A stretch of DNA of 64,000 nt, from contig NZ_JAPDVG010000001.1 in assembly GCF_026015625.1 (NCBI RefSeq), positions 1,550,001 through 1,614,000 of the forward strand. The letters are read 5' to 3'. Source of the stretch: Segatella copri (GTDB taxonomy: Bacteria; Bacteroidota; Bacteroidia; Bacteroidales; Bacteroidaceae). Of this stretch, positions 17,379 through 28,001 are shown piece by piece; the stretch's first letter is position 1; each line of letters begins with the position of its first letter. A program made the position numbers and the translations under genes. The notes beneath the pieces were generated by a model. It was not told the origin of the DNA and searched no databases. It was given only the letters and a program-made list of their open reading frames with translations.

Positions 17379-19094
17379 TTAATAATTCAACTCGAGTTGC
17401 ATCTCATCTACACTCTTGCCCGGCAGCGTCATCGGAACGATGTCTTCATTCTCCTTGATGGCGCACTCCAACAGGTAAGGACCCTTGGTGCTGATCATCT
17501 TCTCCACCTTAGCCTGAAGGTCCTTGCGGTCTATTACCACATCGTATGGTATGCCGTAGGCCTTGGCAATCTCTGCATAATGAGGATTCATCATGTGGGT
17601 GAAGGAGTGACGGCCGCCGAACATCAGGTCTTGCCACTGGCGAACGTTGCCCAGATAGTTGTTGTTCAGCAGAATCATCTTTACCGGTGCCTGCTGCTCC
17701 ATGATGGTGCCTAGTTCCTGGATGTTCATCTGGAAACCGCCGTCGCCAAAGAAACAGCAGATGGTGCGGTCGGGAGCTCCGAAGGTGGCACCGATGGCTG
17801 CCGGAAGGCCGAAGCCCATGGTTCCGAAGCCACCACTGGTTACGATGCTCAGCTTCTTGGTAAACTTGAAGTAGCGGCTACTGATCATCTGGTTCTGACC
17901 TACGTCGTTTACGAGAACTGCTTCATTATGAGTAGCTTCCGTTACCACGTTGGTCACCTCGCCCATAAGCAGCGGTCCCTCTGTAGGGTGGATATCCTTC
18001 TCTATTACCTTCTCCTGTTCCTGCTGGCGGTATTCCTCGAAGGAATCTCTCCACTCGCGGTGAACATTCTTGTTCAGCAGACGGGTAATGGCTGGCAGAC
18101 TCTGCTTGCAGTCGCCCACCACAGCCACATCGGTCTTGATAACCTTATCAATCTCAGCCTTGTCAATGTCCAGGTGGATAATCTTTGCCTGAGGAGCATA
18201 CTTAGAAGGCACGCCTGTGATACGGTCGCTGAAACGCATACCGATGGCGATGAGCACATCACACTCCTGGGTCTTCATGTTGGTAGCATAAGAACCGTGC
18301 ATGCCGAGCATACCCATGTTGAGCGGGTGGTTGCTAGGCAGGGCAGAAAGGCCGAGCAGGGTTCTGCCGGCAGGGATATCTGCCTTCTCGAGGAATTCGA
18401 TGAGTTCATTATGTGCACCGCCAAGCTCTACTCCATGCCCCACGAGGGCGAATGGTTTCTTGGCATTGTTGATGAGTTCGGCAGCTTCAGCCACCGCCTT
18501 TTCATCTATCGTAGGATAAGGGTTGTAAGATGTAACCTTCTCACATTTCACTGGTTCCCACTCGCATGTAGCCACCTGCGCATTCTTTGTAAAGTCGAGC
18601 ACCACAGGTCCCGGACGTCCGCTGCGGGCGATGTAGAAAGCACGGCTCACAGCCCATGCCACATCCTCGGCACGGCGTATCTGGTAAGACCACTTGGAGA
18701 TTGGCTGGGTAACACCCACGAGGTCTACCTCCTGGAAAGCATCGGTACCCAGGGCACCTACGCCTACCTGTCCGGCGATGACTACGATTGGTGTAGAATC
18801 CATCATGGCATCAGCGATGCCGGTCAATGTATTAGTAGCTCCAGGACCACTAGTGACAAGAGCGACGCCCACTTCGCCGCTGACTCGGGCATAACCCTGT
18901 GCAGCGTGAGCAGCAGCCTGCTCGTGACGTACCAAGATGTGGTCAAACATCTTCTTTTCACCTCTCGTGTAACCGTACAGTGCATCAAACACTGGCATGA
19001 TGCTGCCGCCCGGATATCCGAAGATGGTTTTAACATCCTCGTTTTTCAGGGAGCGCATCAGTGCTTCGGCTCCTGTTATTACTTCTTTTGCCAT
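17379..19094 (-). CDS. ilvB: Acetolactate synthase large (catalytic) subunit
   Basis: This thiamine-diphosphate enzyme makes acetolactate or acetohydroxybutyrate from pyruvate. The catalytic Glu lies in VRHEQAAAHAAQGYAR near residue 57. The thiamine-diphosphate motif begins FFGDGGFQMNIQEL and ends with NNNYLGNVRQWQ. FAD-domain sequences such as GMLGMHGSYATN lie in the middle. The 571 residues are normal. The gene lies 83 bp after ilvD and before ilvN, the usual arrangement. Confidence 0.95.
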   Translation of the reverse strand: MAKEVITGAEALMRSLKNEDVKTIFGYPGGSIMPVFDALYGYTRGEKKMFDHILVRHEQAAAHAAQGYARVSGEVGVALVTSGPGATNTLTGIADAMMDSTPIVVIAGQVGVGALGTDAFQEVDLVGVTQPISKWSYQIRRAEDVAWAVSRAFYIARSGRPGPVVLDFTKNAQVATCEWEPVKCEKVTSYNPYPTIDEKAVAEAAELINNAKKPFALVGHGVELGGAHNELIEFLEKADIPAGRTLLGLSALPSNHPLNMGMLGMHGSYATNMKTQECDVLIAIGMRFSDRITGVPSKYAPQAKIIHLDIDKAEIDKVIKTDVAVVGDCKQSLPAITRLLNKNVHREWRDSFEEYRQQEQEKVIEKDIHPTEGPLLMGEVTNVVTEATHNEAVLVNDVGQNQMISSRYFKFTKKLSIVTSGGFGTMGFGLPAAIGATFGAPDRTICCFFGDGGFQMNIQELGTIMEQQAPVKMILLNNNYLGNVRQWQDLMFGGRHSFTHMMNPHYAEIAKAYGIPYDVVIDRKDLQAKVEKMISTKGPYLLECAIKENEDIVPMTLPGKSVDEMQLELNY

Positions 19095-19177
19095 TTATAT
19101 GTTATTATTCTGAATAATTCAAAAACTTTTCTTTTCTCAAAGACTCTAAAAACTGTCTTTTCAAAGACTCTCGAAGA

Positions 19178-20980
19178 CTAGTCGATGATTCTCACACCGC
19201 CCTTATCTGCCGAACTTACGCTCTGGGCATAAGCGCGCAGTGCCTTGCTAACCACGCGGTTGCGCTTCAGCGGCTGCTGTGGACGTGCTGCGAGTTCCTC
19301 GTCAGAGAGCTTCACATTGATGGAGCGGCTAGGGATATCAATGACGATGATATCGCCATCCTTAATCTTGCCGATGTTGCCACCTGCTGCAGCCTCAGGA
19401 CTGATGTGACCGATGCTCAAGCCTGATGTACCGCCTGAGAAGCGGCCGTCGGTGATGAGGGCACATTCCTTGCCCAGGTGACGGCTCTTGATGTAAGAGG
19501 TTGGGTAGAGCATCTCCTGCATGCCAGGGCCACCCTTCGGACCCTCGTGGGTGATGACTACGCAGTCGCCTGAGTTAACCTTTCCGCCGAGGATGCCTTC
19601 GCATGCATCTTCCTGAGAATCAAAGCATACGGCCGGACCCTCAAAATGCCAGAGCACTGGGTCTACGCCGGCTGTCTTTACTACGCAACCGTTCTGGGCG
19701 ATGTTGCCGAAGAGCACTGCCAGTCCGCCATCCTTGGTGTAGGCATGCTCGAGGTCGCGGATACAACCCTCGGCGCGGTCGGTGTCGAGACTCTCCCACT
19801 GAGCATCCTGACTACCCATCTGGGTAGAGAACTTTCTGCCCGGTGCTGAATGGTAGATTCTGTCAGCCTCGGCATCAATCTCTGTGCCGGTAATGTCGTA
19901 TTTCTTCATCTGCTCATCGAGTGTTTTGCCGTCAACACGCTTTACGGCGCCGTTGATCAGACCGCCCTTGTTCAGCTCGTTCAGGATACCGAGGATACCA
20001 CCTGCGCGGTTACACTCCTGTACACTGTATTTCTGGGTGTTAGGGCTCAACTTACAGAGGCAAGGCACCTTGCGGCTCAACTGGTCGATGTCTTCCATCT
20101 TGAAGTCTGCGCCAGCTTCCTGAGCTACTGCCAGCAAGTGGAGCACGGTGTTGGTGCTTCCGCCCATGGCGATGTCCAGGGTCATGGCGTTGAGGAATGC
20201 GTCACGGGTAGCTATATTGCGTGGCAATACGCTCTCGTCGCCGTCCTCATAATATGCATAAGCGTTCTTAACTATCTGGCGTGCAGCATCTTTGAAGAGC
20301 TGGATGCGGTTCTTGTGGGTAGCAAGAATGGTTCCGTTGCCTGGCAAACTCAGACCGATGGCCTCGGTGAGTGAGTTCATTGAGTTGGCGGTAAACATAC
20401 CTGAGCAGCTACCGCAACCTGGGCAGGCGCACTGCTCAATCTGCGTCATCTCCTCGTCAGAAACGCTTGTATCAGCACCCTTAATCATAGCTGTAATCAA
20501 GTCGGCGTTCTCACCCTTCCAGCGTCCGGCTTCCATAGGTCCACCTGAGCAGAACACGGTAGGAATGTTCAGTCGCATAGATGCCATGAGCATACCTGGG
20601 GTTACCTTGTCGCAGTTTGAGATGCAGATCATGGCGTCGGCCTTGTGAGCATTGACCATGTATTCTACAGAGTCGGCAATGATATCACGGCTTGGGAGGG
20701 AATAGAGCATTCCGTCGTGTCCCATTGCGATACCGTCGTCAACGGCGATGGTATTGAATTCGGCTGCGTAGCACCCCATAGCTTCGATTTCCTTCTTGAC
20801 GATCTGACCGATTTCATGAAGATGGGTATGACCTGGCACAAACTGAGTAAAGCTGTTCACGATAGCAATGATTGGTTTACCAAACTGCTCGTGTTTCATA
20901 CCTGCAGCTACCCAGAGTGCTCGGGCACCTGCCATTCTTCTGCCTTCAGTGCAGACGCTGCTTCTTAATGGATGTTTCAT
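19178..20980 (-). CDS. ilvD: Dihydroxy-acid dehydratase
   Basis: IlvD is an Fe-S dehydratase giving 2-keto acids of valine and isoleucine. Cluster and signature residues are in [15 protein letters not shown] and [26 protein letters not shown] and GHISPEAA occur in the C-terminal half. The 600 residues are normal. It is the first gene of the ilv cluster. A TATCTTTG box and a short leader with a GGGCTC hairpin precede it. The start MKHPLRS is the only one fitting that leader. Confidence 0.95.
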   Translation of the reverse strand: MKHPLRSSVCTEGRRMAGARALWVAAGMKHEQFGKPIIAIVNSFTQFVPGHTHLHEIGQIVKKEIEAMGCYAAEFNTIAVDDGIAMGHDGMLYSLPSRDIIADSVEYMVNAHKADAMICISNCDKVTPGMLMASMRLNIPTVFCSGGPMEAGRWKGENADLITAMIKGADTSVSDEEMTQIEQCACPGCGSCSGMFTANSMNSLTEAIGLSLPGNGTILATHKNRIQLFKDAARQIVKNAYAYYEDGDESVLPRNIATRDAFLNAMTLDIAMGGSTNTVLHLLAVAQEAGADFKMEDIDQLSRKVPCLCKLSPNTQKYSVQECNRAGGILGILNELNKGGLINGAVKRVDGKTLDEQMKKYDITGTEIDAEADRIYHSAPGRKFSTQMGSQDAQWESLDTDRAEGCIRDLEHAYTKDGGLAVLFGNIAQNGCVVKTAGVDPVLWHFEGPAVCFDSQEDACEGILGGKVNSGDCVVITHEGPKGGPGMQEMLYPTSYIKSRHLGKECALITDGRFSGGTSGLSIGHISPEAAAGGNIGKIKDGDIIVIDIPSRSINVKLSDEELAARPQQPLKRNRVVSKALRAYAQSVSSADKGGVRIID

Positions 20981-21012
20981 ATCTTTTTTTTCTTTTATTT
21001 CCTTGCTTAAAA

Positions 21013-21028
21013 GGGCTCTTTCGAGCCC
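21013..21028 (-). promoter_or_regulatory. Hairpin in the ilvD leader
   Basis: On the minus strand GGGCTC-GAAA-GAGCCC forms a tight GNRA-loop hairpin followed by TTTT, starting 33 bases before ilvD. It looks like a weak terminator or a stabilising hairpin. No leader peptide with Leu, Ile or Val codons was found in the short transcript. Confidence 0.5.
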
Positions 21029-21047
21029 ATTTGTTATAATTTGACTG

Positions 21048-21055
21048 CAAAGATA
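21048..21055 (-). promoter_or_regulatory. -7 box for the ilv operon
   Basis: The minus strand reads TATCTTTG, with GTTG about 20 bp upstream as a near match to the -33 box. The 235 bases further upstream to the OmpA terminator are AT-rich and show nothing else. Confidence 0.55.
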
Positions 21056-21290
21056 CAGAGAATTTATGTAATAGCCAACTAATTTCGTATAAAATTTCAG
21101 AAAACTTCGTTTTTTTGTTAGAAAAACAAATAAAATGCTTACAATTTATCACGATAGATACTCATTTCTGCTGATTTTGTGCAAAAAAACAAGAAAGAGC
21201 TTATTAACCACACTGAACTCTTATCTTATTAAGATTACCTGACGAAAAAGTATAAAGCGAGGCGGCCAGACATGTAAGAAAGGTAAGAAG

Positions 21291-21324
21291 AAAAAAAATC
21301 CTCCTAAACCGAAGTTTAGGAGGA
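21291..21324 (-). terminator. Intrinsic terminator of the OmpA-family gene
   Basis: TCCTCCTAAAC and GTTTAGGAGGA form a perfect 11-bp stem with a 4-base loop, followed on the minus strand by eight T. A second small hairpin, TGGTC-ACAA-GACCA (21327-21340), lies between it and the stop codon. Confidence 0.92.
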
Positions 21325-21363
21325 CCTGGTCACAAGACCAAATATCTGAAACTACTTATTTAT

Positions 21364-22509
21364 TTATTCAGCTGCATTGTTATCATTGAATGTAGCAACA
21401 CGGTTGAACTCAACCTGCTTGAAGAGCTTGTCAGTAGCACCCATACCCTTAGCCTGAAGACGATTTGCGCTAATCTTGTAAGTCTTAACGAGAATGTTCT
21501 TTACAGCATTGGCACGAGCCTCAGAAAGTTTCTGGTTAAGTTCCTTAGAACCCTCTGGAGATGCATAACCCTTAATTTCAACCTTAGCATTTGGATGATT
21601 CTTCATATACTGAGCAATCATCTCGATGTTTGGCATCTGGCTACGCTCTACTTTTGACTTACCTACAGTAAACAATACTGTTGGCTGCAAATTGGTAGCA
21701 GTAGCTGGCTTTACATACTTAGGAGCCTTCTGGCACTCATTGAGCGCATTCTGGAGATCCTTGATCTGCTTGTCCTTAGCTGCGAGTTCAGAATCCTTGC
21801 TATTCAAGTCGTTGCGGAGGTTGTTGATCTGACCATTCAAACCATCAATCTCGTTCTGGTCGCGTGGAGTTACGATAGTGAAGTTGTGAGAGTTGTTAGA
21901 ACCCTTGAACTTGTAGTTAACACCCACCTTAACCTGGAAAGCAGACTTGTTAACATCAAACTGGCAACCATTGCAAGCACTCTTGTTGTCGTGAAGGAAC
22001 CAATTCATAGATGGCTCTACATATACCTGCCAAGCCTTGTTTGCGCCAAGGTTGAATGCGAAGTCAACACCTGCGTTAGCTGTGAGGGCATTGAGGTTGC
22101 CATTATGAAGGTTGAAAGAGTGGTAACCGCCGATGCCTGCCAATGGGATGATTTCGAATTTACGTGGCTCACCCTTGTAACCCAAGAAGAGGTTTGTTGC
22201 ATTGATAGTACCGATGAACTTACCGCTTGCACCACGAACCAAAGTCTTATGTGTAAAAGGCAGGTTGCGGTTACGAGCATAGAGGTCAGCCTCTACAGCA
22301 GCACCCCAAACTGGAGTAAACCACTTTCCGAGACGTACACCTACTGAAGGATTTACGTTCTTGAACCATGCATTGTGAGTAGTCTTTGTAGCAGCTCCTA
22401 CGTTTACACCAAGATACCAATTGTCTAAGAACTTGCTCTCCTGTGTAGTCTGAGCAGATGCAGATACTGCCATTACGGCAGCAGCAAACATTAATACTAA
22501 CTTTTTCAT
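21364..22509 (-). CDS. OmpA-family outer-membrane protein
   Basis: The protein has a signal peptide (MKKLVLMFAAAVMAVSASAQ) and an N-terminal beta-barrel-like region of about 200 residues. A coiled linker follows (DGLNGQINNLRNDLNSKDSELAAKDKQIK, split by heptads). The C-terminal OmpA domain carries IKGYASPEGSKELNQKLSEARANAVKNIL, the peptidoglycan-binding helix, and KGMGATDKLF. It should anchor the outer membrane to the cell wall and is likely abundant. The gene stands alone with a strong terminator. The upstream region (22510-22600) is AT-rich with no clear promoter box. Confidence 0.9.
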   Translation of the reverse strand: MKKLVLMFAAAVMAVSASAQTTQESKFLDNWYLGVNVGAATKTTHNAWFKNVNPSVGVRLGKWFTPVWGAAVEADLYARNRNLPFTHKTLVRGASGKFIGTINATNLFLGYKGEPRKFEIIPLAGIGGYHSFNLHNGNLNALTANAGVDFAFNLGANKAWQVYVEPSMNWFLHDNKSACNGCQFDVNKSAFQVKVGVNYKFKGSNNSHNFTIVTPRDQNEIDGLNGQINNLRNDLNSKDSELAAKDKQIKDLQNALNECQKAPKYVKPATATNLQPTVLFTVGKSKVERSQMPNIEMIAQYMKNHPNAKVEIKGYASPEGSKELNQKLSEARANAVKNILVKTYKISANRLQAKGMGATDKLFKQVEFNRVATFNDNNAAE

Positions 22510-22747
22510 TTTCTCTCTAAAATTTGATTTTATATAAATTACTTAAAACTTCATTTTCAGGGTGCAAAATAATAAAAAAATTTATTAACTACCAAATTTT
22601 TGGCCATATTTTATGCTGTAAAACATAAAAAATGGAGAAAAAGAACATTTTAATATCCTATTTCTCCATTCTATTTTACTAAAAATAAATAATCTGAGCC
22701 ATTATTGGTTCTATCCGTTTCTATCAGAAAACATCTTCTGAAGAAAG

Positions 22748-25342
22748 CTAAAGTTCGAAAACCTGAGCGCTTCTGCCTGCGATGGTTACCTGCTTGTTGC
22801 CCAAGCCAGAAACCGAGAGTTTCAGCGTGCGAGGCAAGGCATTCACCACTTTAAGCCAGGTTTTGCCCGATTTAGAATCCTTCACCACACTGGTGCCCAC
22901 ATATTTCTTCAGTGCATCCGGCAGACTGAGCACGGATGAGATGTAGAGGTCACCGGCATGCTGACCGAACATCTTCTGCATCTTGTAGCTCTCGCTCGCG
23001 CGTACATTATTATTATCAAAGTAAATCATGTCCGGCTGCCAGTTGCTGTATCCGTCCTTACACAAGAGAGGAGCATAGGATGTCATTTCTACCACATCGC
23101 CGTTGCGCTCCACATTGCAGAGGTGGATGCCCTCAGCCAGCGCATTGTCTACCGCATTGGCACCGCGAGATGCATATTCGCCCAGATAAACCTTAGGAGC
23201 CTTGCGGTCGTAATGATCGTAATAATCCTGATGGTTCAGGAACCAGCCCGGCTGCTCGTAATAATGCTCGTCTACGGCATCAATCCAGCGCTTGTTTTCG
23301 CGGGCAATCTTCCAACCCTCAATATAATCGGAAGACGGGAAGTGGAACGGACCTACGGTACCCACCACCTCTATCTGAGGATATTTCTGCTTCACTGCCT
23401 TGCAGATCATCAGATAGCGCTGCTCGAAATCGGTAGAGATGAGGTCTTCGTTGCCGATGCCTATCATCTTGAGGTTGAACGGAGCCGGATGACCCGCATC
23501 GGCTCTCATCTTAGCCCACTTAGAGGTGGCAGGGTCGCCATTCGCCCATTCTACCAGGTCTAGCACGTCCTGAATATACTGCGGCATCTCGCTCATCGGG
23601 ATTCCGCCCTGCTGACCAGCCACTCCGCGCTCATCTGCCACAGAGTTCTGACAAGGAACACCTGCCGCCAATACAGGCAGCGGCTCGGCTCCCATATCCT
23701 CGCACCACTGGAAATACTCATAGAAACCCAGCTGGCGGGTCTGATGGTATCCCCAGATGTTGTAGGCTGGCTTGCGATCTTTCTGCGGACCCACGCTCTC
23801 CTTCCAGTGGTAAATGTTCTTGAGCCCCTGACCATGGAGCATGCAGCCGCCCGGGAAGCGCACGAAGCGAGGCTTCAGGTCGGCAATGGCTTCGGCAAGG
23901 TCTTTACGCAGTCCATGACCCTTGTAAGTATCTTGTGGCTTGAGACTTACCAAATCTACCGCCACTTTCTGCTCGCCCTTAGGCAAGATGGCGAACCGGA
24001 TGTTCTTGCCCAGTTTGCCCTCCTTGGTGGTGGCTTCACTGGCGAGTTCGCCCTCATATTTATCGGTCACGATGAGCTGCGCCTTATATTCCTTCCAGTC
24101 TGCGCCCTGCACCTTGATCTTGGTCTGGCATCCAGGCAATCCCTCCTGGTTTACGAGCGCCAGGGTGAGGTCTTTCTTCTTGGCATCAATGCAGCGGGCG
24201 TGCAGGCTCACCTCGTAAATGGCTGGCTGATGCTTACCCTCCTTGCCCTCAACGGCAGCTCCGCGACGTATGGCGATGCCGTCCCAACCTATATTATAAA
24301 TAGGTGTAGCGCCCAGAACGGCATAATGGGCATTGTTCTGGCTCACCCCGTTTTCGGTGGCGATGCCCTCTTTCTCTACCCCCACCCATGCCGTGGTGGC
24401 ATTCCACTGGTGGCGGTGGTCTTCCTTGTTATACTCAAAGTCACCGTTCTGCAACATTTCTGCAGAGAGTCCTCCGTCGGCAGCGCGGCTGATGTCTTCG
24501 AAGAAGATACCCATCAGCTTGTTGGAGATGCGGTGGGATTTCTGTGGATTGATGCTGAGGTTGGCAGGGATTTCCGAATCTTTCGGCAGGTCGATGTGAT
24601 TGTCCTTGGCATAAGCTGCGAGGTCGGCATCGGTCTTCGGTATCGGCTGGGCGTTGAGTTTTGCCTCTTCAGAGAGGGCGTGGAACCAGGAACGGATGTA
24701 GTTGAGATGTACGGCCGGCACCTCGAAATCGCAGCCCTGGAAGAGTTTTCCGCCTATGGTTGCGGTGTCGCGCTGCCAGAGTATCTCATCAGCTGAAGCC
24801 TCCAGAGTATCTTCCTTGAAGGTACGGAAATCGTTGCTTGCCTGTACGTATCGTTTGCCTTTGGATGTCTTGAGATAGATGTCGAAGTTGCCGTCATCCA
24901 TCTGATAGGCAGCCACATCCTTCACGCCCTTTTCGCGGATGATGGGATAATCCTGCGGGCGCCAGGTGATGAGGTCTTCTGAATAGGCTACGGCAAACTG
25001 CGGTGCATGCTGGTTCACGCTCCAGAGTGCGCGCCATGTGCCGTCGTTGGCTTTTACCACGAAGGGGTTATACATCTTCTTTTCAGCTCCCCACGGACCG
25101 TAGTCGCTGGCGCAGAGCTGTCCTACATCCACCCAACGCTCATCGTCGGTGAAATAAGCCAGATGCAAGCCCTGGTTGGGTGCTGGCGAATAGATGAATA
25201 TCTGGCAGATGGAGTCCTTGCCCTGTATGGTGTATGCAGGAGCATCCTTGTCTATTTGCATCTGCTGCCTGCTGACAGCCTGACTGGCACTGGCAGCTGC
25301 CACGAGCAGCGCTGATGTAAATATGTACTTTAGTTTTATCAT
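22748..25342 (-). CDS. GH51 alpha-L-arabinofuranosidase with an N-terminal propeller-like region
   Basis: A signal peptide (about 1-22) is followed by a 230-residue region resembling a GH43/GH32-type beta-propeller, with LHLAYFTDDERWVDVG and AVAYSEDLITWRPQDYP. The GH51 catalytic part follows from about residue 275 (MGIFFEDISRAADGGLSAEMLQNGDFEY). The acid/base Glu is in MIGIGNEDL and the nucleophile Glu in VYLGEYASRG. A C-terminal beta-sandwich ends the 864 residues. The enzyme should remove arabinose side chains from plant glycans in the periplasm. No SusC/SusD neighbours are present, so it is not in a typical polysaccharide locus here. Whether the propeller part is catalytic is unclear. Confidence 0.85.
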   Translation of the reverse strand: MIKLKYIFTSALLVAAASASQAVSRQQMQIDKDAPAYTIQGKDSICQIFIYSPAPNQGLHLAYFTDDERWVDVGQLCASDYGPWGAEKKMYNPFVVKANDGTWRALWSVNQHAPQFAVAYSEDLITWRPQDYPIIREKGVKDVAAYQMDDGNFDIYLKTSKGKRYVQASNDFRTFKEDTLEASADEILWQRDTATIGGKLFQGCDFEVPAVHLNYIRSWFHALSEEAKLNAQPIPKTDADLAAYAKDNHIDLPKDSEIPANLSINPQKSHRISNKLMGIFFEDISRAADGGLSAEMLQNGDFEYNKEDHRHQWNATTAWVGVEKEGIATENGVSQNNAHYAVLGATPIYNIGWDGIAIRRGAAVEGKEGKHQPAIYEVSLHARCIDAKKKDLTLALVNQEGLPGCQTKIKVQGADWKEYKAQLIVTDKYEGELASEATTKEGKLGKNIRFAILPKGEQKVAVDLVSLKPQDTYKGHGLRKDLAEAIADLKPRFVRFPGGCMLHGQGLKNIYHWKESVGPQKDRKPAYNIWGYHQTRQLGFYEYFQWCEDMGAEPLPVLAAGVPCQNSVADERGVAGQQGGIPMSEMPQYIQDVLDLVEWANGDPATSKWAKMRADAGHPAPFNLKMIGIGNEDLISTDFEQRYLMICKAVKQKYPQIEVVGTVGPFHFPSSDYIEGWKIARENKRWIDAVDEHYYEQPGWFLNHQDYYDHYDRKAPKVYLGEYASRGANAVDNALAEGIHLCNVERNGDVVEMTSYAPLLCKDGYSNWQPDMIYFDNNNVRASESYKMQKMFGQHAGDLYISSVLSLPDALKKYVGTSVVKDSKSGKTWLKVVNALPRTLKLSVSGLGNKQVTIAGRSAQVFEL

Positions 25343-25511
25343 GTTTCTATATTTTTAGATTAATATTGTTTGTTCATTTTACACTATTTCTCTCGGCTTG
25401 ATAAAAAGGCAGAGTGCATCACTGCACCCTGCCCCACAAATTAGAGAGTTATAAAAAATCAAGTATGCAGTGACTTAAGCACTGCTTCTTTCTGAAATAA
25501 TTATCTTCTTT

Positions 25512-26390
25512 CTAGCTGTAATATTCCTTCTTGCCGGCAGCCAGCGTATTCTTCATCAGTGAACAGATGGTCATCGGACCAACGCCTCCCGGAACAGGAG
25601 TGATGAAAGAGCACTTCTCTGCCACCTCGTCGAATTTCACATCACCGTTCAGTCGGAAACCACTTTTCTTCGTAGCATCAGGCACGCGGGTGGTACCCAC
25701 ATCAATGACTACGGCTCCCGGCTTCACCATATCGGCTGTCACGAAATCAGGACGGCCTATGGCTGCGATGATGATATCTGCCTCCTGACACTCTTTCTTC
25801 AAATTCTTGGAATGGGAGTGGCATACGGTGACGGTAGCATCGCCATACTGCTTCTGCATCATCAGCTGAGCCATTGGCTTGCCTACGATGTTGCTGCGGC
25901 CCAGAATGACGCATTTCTTGCCACTGGTTTCAATATTGTAATGCTGCAGCAGGGTGAGGATACCGAGCGGAGTGGCAGAGATGAAACAAGGCATGCCGAG
26001 CGACATTCTGCCCACGTTTACTGGGTGGAATCCGTCTACATCCTTGCGGTAATCTATTGCCATGGTTACCTTCTGCTCATCGATGTGCTTAGGCAGAGGA
26101 AGCTGAACGATGAATCCGTCAACATCATCATCCTGGTTCAGCTTGTCTACACACTGCAGGAGCTCTTCTTCGGTAACATCCTCCTCATAACGGATGAGGG
26201 TCGACTTGAATCCACACTTCTCGCAGGCCAGCACCTTGTTCTTCACATAGGTTTCGCTGCCTCCGTCGTGCCCTACGAGCACGGCTACCAGGTGTGGCTG
26301 CTTGCCACCGTCGGCAACAATCTGTGCCACCTCCTGGGCTATCTGTTCCTTGATGGCGGCTGCCGTCGCCTTTCCGTCGATTAACGTCAT
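25512..26390 (-). CDS. folD: Methylenetetrahydrofolate dehydrogenase/cyclohydrolase
   Basis: FolD interconverts methylene-, methenyl- and formyl-tetrahydrofolate for purine and formyl-Met synthesis. Signatures are [17 protein letters not shown] with the catalytic Lys, [25 protein letters not shown], the NADP-binding [12 protein letters not shown], and [11 protein letters not shown]. The 292 residues are normal. It follows ffh by 116 bp in the same direction. The gap contains short repeats of TTTATAATTTATA and GGCATTCTTGC. Confidence 0.94.
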   Translation of the reverse strand: MTLIDGKATAAAIKEQIAQEVAQIVADGGKQPHLVAVLVGHDGGSETYVKNKVLACEKCGFKSTLIRYEEDVTEEELLQCVDKLNQDDDVDGFIVQLPLPKHIDEQKVTMAIDYRKDVDGFHPVNVGRMSLGMPCFISATPLGILTLLQHYNIETSGKKCVILGRSNIVGKPMAQLMMQKQYGDATVTVCHSHSKNLKKECQEADIIIAAIGRPDFVTADMVKPGAVVIDVGTTRVPDATKKSGFRLNGDVKFDEVAEKCSFITPVPGGVGPMTICSLMKNTLAAGKKEYYS

Positions 26391-26506
26391 TCTTTCTTTA
26401 GTTTATAATTTATAATTTATAGTTTATAGGGCATTCTTGCTTTATGGGCATTCTTGCCTATCGCAAGTTTGCTATACGGCAAAGCCGCTATAAACTATTA
26501 ACTGAT

Positions 26507-27859
26507 TTACATTCCCGGCATCTTAGGCATGCCTGGCATACCCTTCATGCGGCTCATCATCTGCGCCATTTTGTTGCCGGTCATCATCTGCATCATCTTG
26601 CGGGTCTGGTCAAACTGCTTGATGAGTTTGTTCACCTCCTGAATGTTGGTGCCCGAACCCTTAGCGATGCGCTGGCGGCGTGATGTGTTGAGGATGGCTG
26701 GGTTGGTGCGCTCCTTAGGAGTCATACTCTGGATAATGGCCTCTACGCCCTTGAATGCATCCTCTGGGATATCTACGTCGCGGATGGCCTTGCCCACGCC
26801 CGGAATCATCGCTGCCAGATCCTTGATGTTACCCATCTTCTTAATCTGCTGGATCTGGTTGTAGAAATCGTTGAAGTCGAACTGGTTCTTTCTGATCTTC
26901 TTCTCCAGTTTCTTGGCCTCTTCCAGGTCGAACTGCTCCTGTGCGCGCTCTACGAGGGATACCACGTCACCCATGCCGAGGATTCGGTCTGCCATACGAG
27001 CTGGGTGGAACACGTCAATGGCGTCCATCTTCTCGCCGGTACCTATAAACTTGATTGGCTTGGTTACCACGGTACGGATACTGAGGGCAGCACCACCACG
27101 GGTATCACCATCGAGCTTGGTGAGAACAACGCCGTTGAAGTCGAGACGATCATTAAATTCCTTGGCTGTGTTTACGGCATCCTGACCGGTCATGGAGTCA
27201 ACCACGAAAAGGGTTTCGTCTGGACGGAGATGATTCTTGAGATTGCTGATCTCGTTCATCATCTGCTCATCAATGGCGAGACGTCCGGCTGTATCGACGA
27301 TTACCACATCGTTGCCGTTGGTCTTAGCCTGCTGGATAGCATGGTCGGCGATACTGAGCACATCCTTGTTCTCTGGCTCGCTGTATACCGGAACCCCCAC
27401 CTGCTCACCCACTACATGGAGCTGCTGGATAGCTGCCGGACGGTAAACGTCGCAGGCCACGAGCAATGGCTTCTTGCCTTTCTTGGTCTTGAGCATGTTG
27501 GCAAGCTTGCCACTGAAGGTAGTCTTACCCGAACCCTGCAGACCGCTCATGAGGATGACGGCCGGATGACTTTCGAGCTTCAATGGGGCTTCTTCGCCGC
27601 CCATGAGTTCTTCCAGTTCATCGTGCACCAACTTGATCATCAACTGTCCCGGCTTTACGGCAGTAAGTACATTCATGCCGAGTGCTTTCTCCTTCACCTT
27701 GTTGGTGAATTCCTTAGCCACTTTATAGTTTACGTCGGCGTCGAGGAGTGCACGGCGCACATCCTTCATGGTTTCCGCCACGTTGATTTCTGTAATTTTT
27801 CCCTCGCCCTTCAAGATTTTGAACGAGCGTTCCAGTCTATCACTTAAATTTTCAAACAT
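26507..27859 (-). CDS. ffh: Signal recognition particle protein Ffh
   Basis: Ffh binds 4.5S RNA and signal sequences for co-translational targeting. The N domain is followed by the GTPase motifs [15 protein letters not shown] (G1), VDTAGRL (G3) and TKLDGD (G4). The C-terminal Met-rich M domain ends in repeated Met-Pro-Gly-Met-type sequence from about residue 415. The 450 residues are normal. A TATCTTTG box lies 26 bp upstream, so the leader is short. Confidence 0.96.
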   Translation of the reverse strand: MFENLSDRLERSFKILKGEGKITEINVAETMKDVRRALLDADVNYKVAKEFTNKVKEKALGMNVLTAVKPGQLMIKLVHDELEELMGGEEAPLKLESHPAVILMSGLQGSGKTTFSGKLANMLKTKKGKKPLLVACDVYRPAAIQQLHVVGEQVGVPVYSEPENKDVLSIADHAIQQAKTNGNDVVIVDTAGRLAIDEQMMNEISNLKNHLRPDETLFVVDSMTGQDAVNTAKEFNDRLDFNGVVLTKLDGDTRGGAALSIRTVVTKPIKFIGTGEKMDAIDVFHPARMADRILGMGDVVSLVERAQEQFDLEEAKKLEKKIRKNQFDFNDFYNQIQQIKKMGNIKDLAAMIPGVGKAIRDVDIPEDAFKGVEAIIQSMTPKERTNPAILNTSRRQRIAKGSGTNIQEVNKLIKQFDQTRKMMQMMTGNKMAQMMSRMKGMPGMPKMPGM

Positions 27860-27884
27860 TTTTCTTTCTTTATATTTTTGGCTA

Positions 27885-27892
27885 CAAAGATA
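27885..27892 (-). promoter_or_regulatory. -7 box for ffh
   Basis: The minus strand reads TATCTTTG, 26 bp before the ffh start. No exact TTTG is found 20 bp upstream. Confidence 0.5.
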
Positions 27893-28001
27893 CGACTTTT
27901 TTTCGAGAAAGCCAACTTGTTTATGCTTTTTTTTATCCCGTCGGCTAAAATAGCTGTCGCTCTGCCTTTCCCGAGTTCATTTCTTCAGTTTTCTCTTGTG
28001 C

